Source of the DNA: RGIG2707 sp045600065
GTDB taxonomy: Bacteria > Bacillota > Clostridia > Peptostreptococcales > Anaerovoracaceae
Assembly: GCA_045600065.1 (NCBI GenBank)
Contig: JAZRXE010000050.1
Span: 1 to 19,942 of the forward strand
Length of the DNA stretch: 19,942 bases
Direction: 5' to 3'
Of the stretch, positions 7,695-14,655 are shown one piece after another (the stretch's first letter is position 1; each line of letters starts with the position of its first letter). The notes beneath the pieces are model-generated. The model was not told the origin of the DNA. It ran no database searches and was given only the letters and a program-made list of their open reading frames with translations. The position numbers and the translations under genes are program-made.

Positions 7695-8003
7695 TTAGCC
7701 TATAGTTTTGATCTGCAGCTTTGTGTAAGGCTGACGGTGACCCTGCTTCTTGCGGGAATCCTTCTTGGCCTTATACTTGAAAATGACCAGCTTTTCGCCT
7801 TTGCCGTTCTCAAGAACCTCTGCCTTGACGGTCTTGCCTTCGACATAGGGCTTACCTACGGTCAGGCCTTCTTCTCCGCCGATAGCCAGGACCTTGTCCA
7901 GTTCTACCTCTGCACCGGCTTCAACTTCGAGCTTTTCAACTGTGATGATGTCTCCCTCGGAGACGCGGTACTGCTTACCGCCTGTCTGTACGATTGCGTA
8001 CAT
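7695..8003 (-). CDS. rplU: 50S ribosomal protein L21
   Basis: Ribosomal protein L21, 102 residues, beginning MYAIVQTGGKQYRVSEGD and ending near HRQPYTKLQIKTIG, all characteristic of the family. The reading frame is open further upstream to 8069, but those codons lie inside the L21 leader RNA. The ATG at 8003 matches the conserved N-terminus and is preceded by AGAGGAGG at 11 bases, so I take it as the start. First gene of the rplU-rpmA-obgE operon, driven by a consensus promoter about 85 bp upstream. Expression is likely adjusted through the leader. Confidence 0.97.
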   Translation of the reverse strand: MYAIVQTGGKQYRVSEGDIITVEKLEVEAGAEVELDKVLAIGGEEGLTVGKPYVEGKTVKAEVLENGKGEKLVIFKYKAKKDSRKKQGHRQPYTKLQIKTIG

Positions 8004-8014
8004 AATTATTTTTA

Positions 8015-8082
8015 CCTCCTCTTTCCGTCTCGCCTGTGTAGGTGGCTGAATGCACTTCAAAAGACCCACTTAGAGCGGCAAC
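8015..8082 (-). promoter_or_regulatory. L21 leader RNA (ribosomal protein autoregulatory element)
   Basis: The 5' untranslated region of rplU carries the hallmarks of the Firmicutes L21 leader. GTGGGT (8069-8064 on the minus strand) can pair with ACCTAC (8043-8038), and the intervening strand holds GTGCATTCAGCCACC, which I recognise as the conserved core of that leader. It sits between the predicted transcription start (about 8082) and the AGGAGG site at 8015-8020. The family is thought to let L21 or a related ribosomal protein repress its own operon; here this is inferred from similarity and position. Confidence 0.75.
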
Positions 8083-8088
8083 GCTGAT

Positions 8089-8117
8089 ATTATAGCTGTT
8101 AAAAGAGTCTGTGTCAA
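8089..8117 (-). promoter_or_regulatory. Consensus sigma-A promoter of rplU
   Basis: The minus strand carries a perfect -35 hexamer TTGACA (8112-8117), a 17-bp spacer and a perfect -10 hexamer TATAAT (8089-8094). This should be one of the strongest promoters in the window, as expected for ribosomal protein genes. The predicted start is a G near 8082 or 8084, immediately before the L21 leader. Confidence 0.9.
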
Positions 8118-8125
8118 TCGATATT

Positions 8126-8185
8126 TATAATTCCGCAAAAACCTGTGTCTATAATTCTTCAGTATACCTGTTAATAATTCTGCAG
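8126..8185. repeat. Three imperfect direct repeats of about 24 bp upstream of the rplU promoter
   Basis: ATAATTCCGCAA (8127), ATAATTCTTCAG (8151) and ATAATTCTGCAG (8174) recur at 24- and 23-bp steps. The first two units also share ACCTGT (8141-8146 and 8166-8171). The array begins 9 bp upstream of the rplU -35 box and lies between the divergent rplU and trxA promoters. Spacing near two helical turns would put the boxes on one face of the DNA, as in activator or UP-element-like arrays. No known operator is recognised, and AT-rich chance similarity is possible. Confidence 0.5.
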
Positions 8186-8316
8186 AAAAAAAATGTGTTC
8201 CTGATCCCACAGAATAACCGTATGCAGCAGGCCCTCAGAACCTATTTATCCAAATCCCTGTCCGTCCCGCAGCATACCCCTAAGCTAAGACTCCGGGGCT
8301 GATAATAACGAGCGGC
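8186..8316. other. Unassigned spacer between divergent rplU and trxA promoters
   Basis: This stretch, part of the 378-bp gap between the rplU and trxA start codons, holds no credible gene. It contains the inverted repeat GTATGC (8220-8225) / GCATAC (8272-8277) enclosing a C-rich segment, and a short CCCC/GGGG pairing at 8277-8298. Neither is followed by a T-run, so I do not call a terminator, and I see no convincing promoter that would transcribe it as an RNA. Confidence 0.3.
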
Positions 8317-8345
8317 TTGAAAAAAATACGGAATCAGGCTATTAT
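8317..8345 (+). promoter_or_regulatory. sigma-A promoter of trxA
   Basis: The plus strand has TTGAAA (8317-8322), a 17-bp spacer and TATTAT (8340-8345), both near consensus. The expected start around 8352 gives a leader of roughly 30 bases containing AGGAG (8371-8375) six bases before the trxA ATG. Confidence 0.7.
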
Positions 8346-8381
8346 ACCGATAGTAGATTCTGATAAAGAAAGGAGCATATT

Positions 8382-8708
8382 ATGGCTGAAATAAAACATA
8401 TAGATCAGAGCAGCTTCGAGGAAGAAGTACTCAAAAGCAGCATACCCGTACTGGTTGATTTCTTCGCTACCTGGTGCGGCCCCTGCAAAATGCTGAGCCC
8501 CGTAATTGAGGAGCTGGCAGGCGATTACGAAGGCAGAGTAAAGGTCTGCAAGATCGATATCGACCAGAACAGAGAGCTTTGCTACCAGTACTACATTATG
8601 AGCGTTCCTACAGTAGTCATCTTCAAGGACGGTCAGATCGCCGATTCCATGATAGGCGCCATGCCCAAGGAAACATTCACTGCAATGCTCGACAAGGTTC
8701 TTGCATAA
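8382..8708 (+). CDS. trxA: Thioredoxin
   Basis: Cytosolic disulfide reductase of 108 residues, the classical single-domain length. The redox site is WCGPC at 31-35 (C32 and C35), and the cis-proline loop is SVPT with P76. It also has C56 and C67, which are not part of the active site. Only plus-strand gene in the window: it has its own promoter, an AGGAG site 6 bases from the ATG, and a strong terminator just after the stop. No thioredoxin reductase gene is nearby. It points head-on into recA, with 107 bp between the stops. Confidence 0.96.
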   Translation: MAEIKHIDQSSFEEEVLKSSIPVLVDFFATWCGPCKMLSPVIEELAGDYEGRVKVCKIDIDQNRELCYQYYIMSVPTVVIFKDGQIADSMIGAMPKETFTAMLDKVLA

Positions 8709-8733
8709 GGCTCAAGCCGGCTTATTCAATAAA

Positions 8734-8780
8734 GGAGCTGCGAAAAAAGCGTATTTTTATTTTTCGGCAGCCCCTTTTTT
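8734..8780. terminator. Bidirectional terminator shared by trxA and recA
   Basis: GGAGCTGC and GCAGCCCC pair (one A/C mismatch), continued after a one-base bulge by GAAAAA pairing with TTTTTC, around a loop of about 12 bases. On the plus strand the stem ends in TTTTTTG (trxA side). On the minus strand the mirror arm runs into CCTTTATTG, giving a weaker T-rich tail for recA. Its place between two converging genes fits a shared terminator. Confidence 0.75.
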
Positions 8781-8815
8781 GTATGCTTACGGTATTTCTT
8801 TATGATGCTCTGAGA

Positions 8816-9889
8816 CTATTCGATTATGACACCGTCTTCATCTACTTCTATGTCCTCTTCGGGCTCGGGATCTCCCTTTTTGGGAATGAACTTTTCTTTG
8901 ATCTGGGCTTCCAGCCTGTCTAAAACATCAGGATGCTCGATCAGATATGTCTTGGCATTCTCCCTGCCCTGGCCTATGCGCTCTCCGCCGCAGCTGTACC
9001 AGGAGCCGGACTTTTCTATGAGACCGGCATCGACGGCGCAGTCGAGAATATCACCGGCCTTGGAAATGCCTGTTCCGTACATGATATCGAACTCGGTGAA
9101 CTTGAAGGGAGGCGCTACCTTATTCTTTACTACCTTTACCTTGGTGCGGTTGCCTATTACATTATCTCCCTGCTTGATGGAATCAACCCTGCGCACATCC
9201 AGCCTAACAGAGCTGTAGAACTTGAGAGCTCTGCCGCCTGTGGTGGTTTCGGGATTGCCAAACATGACGCCTATCTTTTCTCTGAGCTGATTAATGAAAA
9301 TGATCATGGTGCCTGTCTTGTTGGCGACTCCGGTGATCTTTCTGAGCGCCTGGGACATGAGCCTTGCCTGAAGACCCACATGGGAATCTCCCATATCGCC
9401 TTCTATCTCCGACTTGGGCACCAGAGCGGCTACAGAGTCTATAACCACAACGGATATGGCTGCGGATCTGACCAGCATTTCGCAGATCTCCAGGGCATCC
9501 TCGCCCGTATCAGGCTGAGCAACCAGTAGCTCGTCAACGATAACTCCCAGATTCTTTGCGTATACGGGATCCAGAGCGTGCTCCGCATCTATGAACGCGC
9601 ATCTGCCGCCCTTCTTCTGGGCCTCTGCCACGACATGCAGGGCCAGGGTGGTCTTACCTGAGGATTCAGGTCCGAAGATCTCTATGATCCTGCCCTTGGG
9701 CAGTCCGCCTATTCCGCAGGCTATATCTAAGCTTACGGAGCCTGTGGATATGGCTTCCACATCCAGTCTGGCGCTGTCGTCTCCGAGAGTCATAACGGAG
9801 CCTTTTCCGAATTTTCTGTCTATCTGCATCAGGGCAGCTTCAAGTGCCTTGTCTTTTTCCGACCTGGCTGAGTTGTCTACGCTTGGCAT
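8816..9889 (-). CDS. recA: Recombinase RecA
   Basis: DNA strand-exchange ATPase and SOS co-protease, 357 residues. Walker A is GPESSGKT at 73-80. The characteristic NQLREKIGVMFGNPETTTGG (Walker B flank and loop L2) is complete, and the C-terminus is acidic (DIEVDEDGVIIE). The ATG is preceded by GGAGG at a good distance. Transcription should begin from the promoter at 9931-9959, with a LexA box covering the start. The common Clostridia neighbours cinA (between pgsA and recA) and rny (after recA) are both missing; trxA lies downstream in the opposite direction. No inteins or breaks. Confidence 0.98.
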   Translation of the reverse strand: MPSVDNSARSEKDKALEAALMQIDRKFGKGSVMTLGDDSARLDVEAISTGSVSLDIACGIGGLPKGRIIEIFGPESSGKTTLALHVVAEAQKKGGRCAFIDAEHALDPVYAKNLGVIVDELLVAQPDTGEDALEICEMLVRSAAISVVVIDSVAALVPKSEIEGDMGDSHVGLQARLMSQALRKITGVANKTGTMIIFINQLREKIGVMFGNPETTTGGRALKFYSSVRLDVRRVDSIKQGDNVIGNRTKVKVVKNKVAPPFKFTEFDIMYGTGISKAGDILDCAVDAGLIEKSGSWYSCGGERIGQGRENAKTYLIEHPDVLDRLEAQIKEKFIPKKGDPEPEEDIEVDEDGVIIE

Positions 9890-9910
9890 ATTTTCCTCCG
9901 AATTTCAATA

Positions 9911-9926
9911 AAGAACATTTGTTCTT
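9911..9926. promoter_or_regulatory. LexA (DinR) operator of recA
   Basis: AAGAACATTTGTTCTT is an inverted repeat with arms AAGAAC/GTTCTT around a 4-base centre, matching the Gram-positive SOS box (consensus CGAAC-N4-GTTCG) in the GAAC-N4-GTTC core. It lies just downstream of the -10 box and over the predicted transcription start of recA, where LexA binding would block initiation. Confidence 0.88.
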
Positions 9927-9930
9927 CTTT

Positions 9931-9959
9931 ATTCTAAGCCCTTTTCAGGCTGCGGTCAA
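9931..9959 (-). promoter_or_regulatory. sigma-A promoter of recA
   Basis: Minus-strand TTGACC (9954-9959), 17-bp spacer and TAGAAT (9931-9936). The start is expected near 9924, inside the LexA box. A second, weaker candidate further upstream, TTGACG (10011-10016) with an 18-bp spacer and TAAATT (9987-9992), overlaps the AAATTTAC repeats. Confidence 0.82.
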
Positions 9960-9969
9960 GTATTTTTCA

Positions 9970-10028
9970 GTAAATTTACCGAGAAAAATTTACCATATTC
10001 TGGCATCTTTCGTCAAGGGGAAATTTAC
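9970..10028. repeat. Three AAATTTAC boxes between pgsA and the recA promoter
   Basis: AAATTTAC occurs at 9972-9979 (within the palindrome GTAAATTTAC at 9970-9979), 9986-9993 and 10021-10028, all in the same orientation, 14 and 35 bp apart. They fill most of the gap between the pgsA stop and the recA -35 box and overlap a weak second promoter. They may be binding sites or an AT-rich upstream element; chance in an AT-rich gap cannot be excluded. Confidence 0.4.
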
Positions 10029-10039
10029 ATTTATTTCCT

Positions 10040-10558
10040 CTACATCAAGAAGACCTGCTTATTGTGGTAAACATAGTCGATACCGGATACGACAGTCATG
10101 ACAAGAGATGCCCATAAAAACACCTGTCCGGCGGAAGCTATTGCCTGAGGTCGGCTGAGAATCAGCAAAGGCACGGCTATCATCTGCAGAACGGTCTTGA
10201 TCTTGCCGCTCATTCCCGCTGCGATAACAATGCCCTCGGATGCGGCAACGGTGCGCATTCCCGCAACCACAAACTCCCTTGCCAGTATAACGATAAGCAT
10301 CCAGCCCGGCACCCTTCCGTCCTCCACCATAAGGCAGAACGCGGCATATACCAGCACCTTGTCGGCAAGAGGATCCATAATTTTGCCGAAATTGGTCACA
10401 AGATTGTATTTTCTGGCGATCTTGCCGTCCAGCATGTCAGTAAGGCTTGCAAGTATAAAAATCACGAAGGCCGGAATGTTCATGCCCTTCACATAGCACA
10501 GGCAAAAGAACGGAACCGCTATAACCCTTGCAATGGTAAGCTTGTTGGGAAGATTCAT
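10040..10558 (-). CDS. pgsA: CDP-diacylglycerol-glycerol-3-phosphate 3-phosphatidyltransferase
   Basis: Makes phosphatidylglycerol phosphate from CDP-diacylglycerol and glycerol-3-phosphate, the committed step to phosphatidylglycerol and cardiolipin. The 172-residue membrane protein has the complete CDP-alcohol phosphatidyltransferase motif: D44-G45, A48-R49, G58, D62 and D66 (within DGKIARKYNLVTNFGKIMDP). It opens MNLPNKLTIARVIAVPF, as in PgsA, and has about four to five hydrophobic segments. The ATG follows the rimO stop by one base (TAGTATG), with AAGGAG upstream. The pgsA-recA adjacency is common in Firmicutes. Confidence 0.93.
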   Translation of the reverse strand: MNLPNKLTIARVIAVPFFCLCYVKGMNIPAFVIFILASLTDMLDGKIARKYNLVTNFGKIMDPLADKVLVYAAFCLMVEDGRVPGWMLIVILAREFVVAGMRTVAASEGIVIAAGMSGKIKTVLQMIAVPLLILSRPQAIASAGQVFLWASLVMTVVSGIDYVYHNKQVFLM

Positions 10559-10559
10559 A

Positions 10560-11876
10560 CTACTCCTTTTCTGCCAGCTTTCCGCTGAGATCGTAATCGA
10601 ATGCGTCGTTAATGTATACTTTTACAAAACTGCCGGGCTCCAGAGGCACATCGGAAGTAAAGATGATGCCGTTGTCAATCTCCGGTGCGTCCATGCTGCT
10701 GCGGCCCAGATATGTACCGTCCAGGCAATCCTCTTCCACCAGCACACGCAGTGTCTGCCCGATATATTTCTGATTGTTTTCAAGGGAAATGCCGCACTGA
10801 AGCGCCATTATCCTGTCTCTGCGGCGCTCCCTTACATCCTTGCGGACCTGATCCTTCATCCTTGCCGCCGGGGTGCCGTCTTCCTTGGAATACGCGAAAA
10901 CTCCGAGCCTGTCGAAACGGGTTTCTGCCACGAAATTATAAAGATCCTGATATTCTTCCTTAGTTTCTCCGGGGAAGCCGGATATCAGAGTCGTTCTGAT
11001 AATTATATCGGGGATCTGTTCACGTAAAGTTTTTATTGTAGACCTAATGGAAGCGGACGTGGATTTGCGGTTCATAGCCTTCAATATCCGGTCGTTGGAA
11101 TGCTGTATGGGAATGTCTATGTACTTGCAGATCTTCGGCTCGGACTTTATGCAGTCGATCAGACCCTGAGTGATCTCATCCTCATAGCAGTACATGAGCC
11201 TGATCCACTCTATGCCTTCGATCCGGCAAAGCTGATGCAGCAGCTCCGGCAGCATGTCCGTGCGTCCGAAATCGCGGCCGTAGAAGGTCACATCCTGAGC
11301 TATCACCACAAGCTCCCTGCAGCCGTTTTCAGCAAGGGCTGCTGCCTCTGCCAGTATATCCTCCGGTCTGCGGCTCCTGTAGCCGCCCCGGATATAGGGT
11401 ATGGCACAGTAAGAGCATACATTGTTGCAGCCCTCGGCGATCTTTACGGGCGCCGTCCAGGGCGTTTCCCTGCCTTCAATAAGGCGTGAGCCCAGCTCCT
11501 CATACAGCTTCTGACAGGGGCTCTGATACAGGAAGCCCTCAGTGCCCAGCAGCTGAGGCAGCTTTGCGTAATCGTTCACGCCTATAAAGCCGTCCACCTC
11601 CGGCATGGATCCCTGAAGCTCCCTGCCGTAGCGCTGAGACAGACAGCCGCTTACATACAGCTTCTGTCCCGGCCTTTTGCCCTGCCCGAGTTCCAGGATG
11701 GCATCTATGGACCCGGCCTTGGCATCGTTTATAAAACCGCAGCTGTTTACAATCAGAATATCAGCCTCCTGCGGATCGGAGCAAATGCTGTGGCCGGAAG
11801 CCACCAGCAGCCCTGCCGCGTATTCGGAATCAACTGTATTCTTTTCGCAACCTAAAGTTCTGATATATACCTTCAA
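10560..11876 (-). CDS. rimO: Ribosomal protein S12 methylthiotransferase RimO
   Basis: Radical SAM methylthiotransferase that modifies a conserved Asp of ribosomal protein S12. All three modules are present in 438 residues. The N-terminal UPF0004 domain carries its cluster cysteines C10, C46 and C78. The radical SAM core has C150, C154 and C157 (CNNVCSYC followed by AIPYIRGGYRSR). The C-terminal TRAM domain runs from about 370 and ends near KVYINDAFDYDLSG. RTLGCEKNTVDSE at the start separates it from MiaB. The start is TTG, immediately after the ftsK TAA, with GGAGG eight bases upstream inside the ftsK end; this indicates coupling to ftsK. Followed by pgsA after one base. Confidence 0.95.
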   Translation of the reverse strand: MKVYIRTLGCEKNTVDSEYAAGLLVASGHSICSDPQEADILIVNSCGFINDAKAGSIDAILELGQGKRPGQKLYVSGCLSQRYGRELQGSMPEVDGFIGVNDYAKLPQLLGTEGFLYQSPCQKLYEELGSRLIEGRETPWTAPVKIAEGCNNVCSYCAIPYIRGGYRSRRPEDILAEAAALAENGCRELVVIAQDVTFYGRDFGRTDMLPELLHQLCRIEGIEWIRLMYCYEDEITQGLIDCIKSEPKICKYIDIPIQHSNDRILKAMNRKSTSASIRSTIKTLREQIPDIIIRTTLISGFPGETKEEYQDLYNFVAETRFDRLGVFAYSKEDGTPAARMKDQVRKDVRERRRDRIMALQCGISLENNQKYIGQTLRVLVEEDCLDGTYLGRSSMDAPEIDNGIIFTSDVPLEPGSFVKVYINDAFDYDLSGKLAEKE

Positions 11877-14588
11877 TTAAAATTCCTCCGGCACCTCGAT
11901 GGCATTTTCAGCCGTTTCGAAGTACATTTCCTCGGTCATGAGCACCTTGCGGGGCTTGGCGCCGTCTGCGGGTCCGACAATTCCCCTTTCCTCCATCATG
12001 TCTATGAGCCTTGCCGCCCTGTTGTAGCCTATACGGAAGCGTCTCTGCAGAGAGGATACCGAGGCCTGCTTGGCCTTGACCACATGCTCCACTGCATCTG
12101 CGTAAAGATCGTCGTCTCCGTCGTCAGCGGATGCTGCGGGGCCCGCTCCGGCTCTGTCCATGGCAGAAAGCACGTTCTGGGCGTATTCGGGCTTTTCGCA
12201 GCCTTTCTTGATGAAATCTATGACTGCGTTCACCTGCTGATCGGACACGAAGCAGCCCTGTACTCTTATGGGCTTGCTGATGCCCTGGGGAAGATAGAGC
12301 ATATCGCCCTTACCAAGCAGCTTTTCGGCGCCGGTCATATCCAGGATGGTGCGCGAATCCACGGCAGCCGACACGGCAAAGGCGATCCTTGACGGGATGT
12401 TCGCCTTTATGACACCGGTTATGATGTCTACTGAGGGTCTCTGAGTCGCCACAATCAGGTGCATACCGGCGGCTCTGGCCTTCTGTGCCAGGCGGCAGAT
12501 GCTGTCCTCCACGGTGTTCTGAGCCGCCATGATAAGATCTGCAAGCTCGTCGATGATGATGACCACCTGAGGCAGCACCTTCTCCTCTTCTCCGTTGGCC
12601 CTCATGGTTTCATTGTAGGACTCCAGATCGCGGACGCCCTCCTCGGCGAACTTCTGGTATCTGTCGTTCATCTCGCCTACGGCCCAGCCCAGCGCGGCTG
12701 AAGCCTTGGGAGGATCGGTGACCACGGGCACCATAAGATGGGGAATGCCGTTGTAATTGCTCAGCTCTACCACCTTGGGGTCTATGAGTATCAGCTTGAC
12801 CTCATCGGGCTTTGCCTTGTAAAGCAAGCTGACAATAATACTGTTTATGCAAACCGATTTGCCGGATCCTGTAGCGCCGGCTATGAGCATATGAGGCATA
12901 TCCTTGAGATTACCCACGATGGCGTCGCCTGTAATGCTCCTTCCAAGGCACATGGAGATCCTGGACTTTGCATCCCTGAATTCCTTGGATTCAACGATCT
13001 CCCTGAGAGTAATGGTATTGATACTGTCGTTGGAGATCTCTATGCCCACGGCGGCCTTGCCGGGTATGGGCGCTTCGATTCTCAGGCTCTTTGCCTTAAG
13101 GTTCAGGGCTATATCATCCTGAAGCCTTACTATGCTGCTGACCTTGACTCCGCTGGCAGGCTGTACCTCGAACCTTGTAACAGCAGGCCCCTTAACGTAA
13201 TCTATGACAGAAGCGTTCACGTTAAAGCTCTTGAGAGTGCTTTCAAGCAGCTCCGCCTGAGCCTGCAGATCGCTTACTTTTCCTCCGGCTTTTGATGTAA
13301 AAGCCTTTCCAAGAAGCGAGACAGGGGGAAAGGTGTATCCGGGCGTCTTAGCTTCCTCGCTTTCGGTCTCAGGAGCCTCTGCCGGCTTTTGAACAGGCTT
13401 TTCTTCTGCGGGAGCCTTTTGCTCCGCAGGCTTTGGGGGATCCTCGTCAACAGGCTCTGAGCCGTGCTTTTGGGCCTCCTCAGGAGACATTCCGGTAAGA
13501 CCCAGAGTGCCGCTGTCGCTCTTGCTGATCCCGAACAGATCGTCATCCCTGACATATTCAAGAATGTGCTGCTGGTTGGGAGTATATACATCCACGCTGT
13601 CTGCGCTCACCAGGCCTATGTCCTCCGGAGTGTATTCCCTTACGGGAACGGGCTCTTCAGGTTCGGCAATGATCTCAGGCTCGGGTTGTTCGGGCTCCTC
13701 AGGCTCCGTAAACTTTACGGGCTCGGGAAGCGGAGTCTCCTTGCGTGCAGGCTTTTCTGGCTCTGTCTTTGTTGCGGGTTCTCCCTGAATATCGTCGTAG
13801 CTTACCGCAACTGCCTTTTTCTTTCTGACCGGAAGCACCGCGGCTGCAGCGGGAGCAGGCTCTGTCTCCTCCTCTGCGTGTTCAGCCTCGTACTGCAGGG
13901 CCGCAAGCTCCATCTCCTCTCTGGCGGCTTTGTTTGCCGCAGCCTTAAGCTTCAGATTGTCAAGGAAGGCGGAGATGGGGGTGTTGAATATAAACATCAG
14001 CGATATGACTATCAGCGCGCCGCAGGTCAGATAAAGACCCATACGCTGAACGGCCCTGAGCAGTATCAGAGCCGGGATCATTCCAAGAATGCCGCCGCTG
14101 CTCACACCGAGGGTGAACAGGTCTTTTATCACGGGAAAGCTGAATATGTTTTCAGTGCTCAGTACGCCGGCAAATCTGGAAGCGTTCAGGCAGGACACGC
14201 TCAGAAACAGCACAGCCACACAGAGCCATGTTCTGAAGGTAAGCAGAGCCGTCTTCCTTGCAAATACCAGAATGCCGAACAGTATAAAGAAATACGGGAT
14301 CGCATAGCCCACTATTCCGAACAGTCCGAACATCACCTTGGTGATAAAGTCTCCAACGCTGCCGCCGGAGCCGAACTGCATGCTGAACAGCAGAAAAACA
14401 CCCACGACTATTATCACTATTGCCGAAATATCGTCGTGGATCTGCTTTTTCTTTCTTAACTGTTCCTGTTTGAGTGCCGCTGCAGCCTTCTGGGCCTGGG
14501 TATCGGCCTTGGTGCGCCTGGAGCGCGTGCCTGATTTTGACGCCCCGCTGCTTTTTGCGGATGTTGTTTTTTTCTTTGTTTCTGCCAT
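11877..14588 (-). CDS. ftsK: DNA translocase FtsK/SpoIIIE
   Basis: Septal or cell-membrane DNA pump that clears chromosome DNA from the division plane; 903 residues. After a Lys/Ser-rich N-terminus come about five hydrophobic segments (about 54-71, 84-109, 119-134, 162-178, 184-202). An acidic, Pro/Glu-rich linker spans about 215-420. The alpha/beta motor domain carries Walker A GATGSGKS at about 570-577, LILIDPKVVELSNYNGIPHL and VVIIIDELADLIM (Walker B). The C-terminal gamma winged helix (about 835-903) has QASVSSLQRRFRIGYNRAARL, used to read polar sequences. The ATG has an AAAGG site. The sequence alone does not separate vegetative FtsK/SftA-like from SpoIIIE roles. Followed without a gap by rimO. 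Confidence 0.96.
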   Translation of the reverse strand: MAETKKKTTSAKSSGASKSGTRSRRTKADTQAQKAAAALKQEQLRKKKQIHDDISAIVIIVVGVFLLFSMQFGSGGSVGDFITKVMFGLFGIVGYAIPYFFILFGILVFARKTALLTFRTWLCVAVLFLSVSCLNASRFAGVLSTENIFSFPVIKDLFTLGVSSGGILGMIPALILLRAVQRMGLYLTCGALIVISLMFIFNTPISAFLDNLKLKAAANKAAREEMELAALQYEAEHAEEETEPAPAAAAVLPVRKKKAVAVSYDDIQGEPATKTEPEKPARKETPLPEPVKFTEPEEPEQPEPEIIAEPEEPVPVREYTPEDIGLVSADSVDVYTPNQQHILEYVRDDDLFGISKSDSGTLGLTGMSPEEAQKHGSEPVDEDPPKPAEQKAPAEEKPVQKPAEAPETESEEAKTPGYTFPPVSLLGKAFTSKAGGKVSDLQAQAELLESTLKSFNVNASVIDYVKGPAVTRFEVQPASGVKVSSIVRLQDDIALNLKAKSLRIEAPIPGKAAVGIEISNDSINTITLREIVESKEFRDAKSRISMCLGRSITGDAIVGNLKDMPHMLIAGATGSGKSVCINSIIVSLLYKAKPDEVKLILIDPKVVELSNYNGIPHLMVPVVTDPPKASAALGWAVGEMNDRYQKFAEEGVRDLESYNETMRANGEEEKVLPQVVIIIDELADLIMAAQNTVEDSICRLAQKARAAGMHLIVATQRPSVDIITGVIKANIPSRIAFAVSAAVDSRTILDMTGAEKLLGKGDMLYLPQGISKPIRVQGCFVSDQQVNAVIDFIKKGCEKPEYAQNVLSAMDRAGAGPAASADDGDDDLYADAVEHVVKAKQASVSSLQRRFRIGYNRAARLIDMMEERGIVGPADGAKPRKVLMTEEMYFETAENAIEVPEEF

Positions 14589-14625
14589 CAGTATACCTTT
14601 CCGAATAAAGGGATATTAATGAATC

Positions 14626-14655
14626 ATTATACCATGTATCAGACATTATTGCCAG
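14626..14655 (-). promoter_or_regulatory. Likely internal promoter for ftsK-rimO-pgsA
   Basis: In the 50-bp gap after coaE the minus strand has a perfect TATAAT (14626-14631) preceded by TGG, an extended -10 motif. A partial -35 CTGGCA (14650-14655) lies 18 bp upstream within the coaE 3' end. The start near 14619 would give a leader of about 30 bases to the ftsK ATG. Confidence 0.6.

Noticed and set aside
8004..8069. Upstream extension of rplU to an earlier start
   Set aside because: The extra codons are the L21 leader RNA; L21 homologues start at MYAIV, which has the AGGAGG site.
8126..8185. CRISPR-like reading of the three direct repeats
   Set aside because: Repeats are about 12 bp, imperfect and only three, with no cas genes nearby.
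8111..8302. A 63-codon plus-strand frame in the rplU-trxA gap
   Set aside because: It starts at a GTG inside the rplU -35 box with no ribosome binding site, and its sequence is explained by the repeats and spacer.
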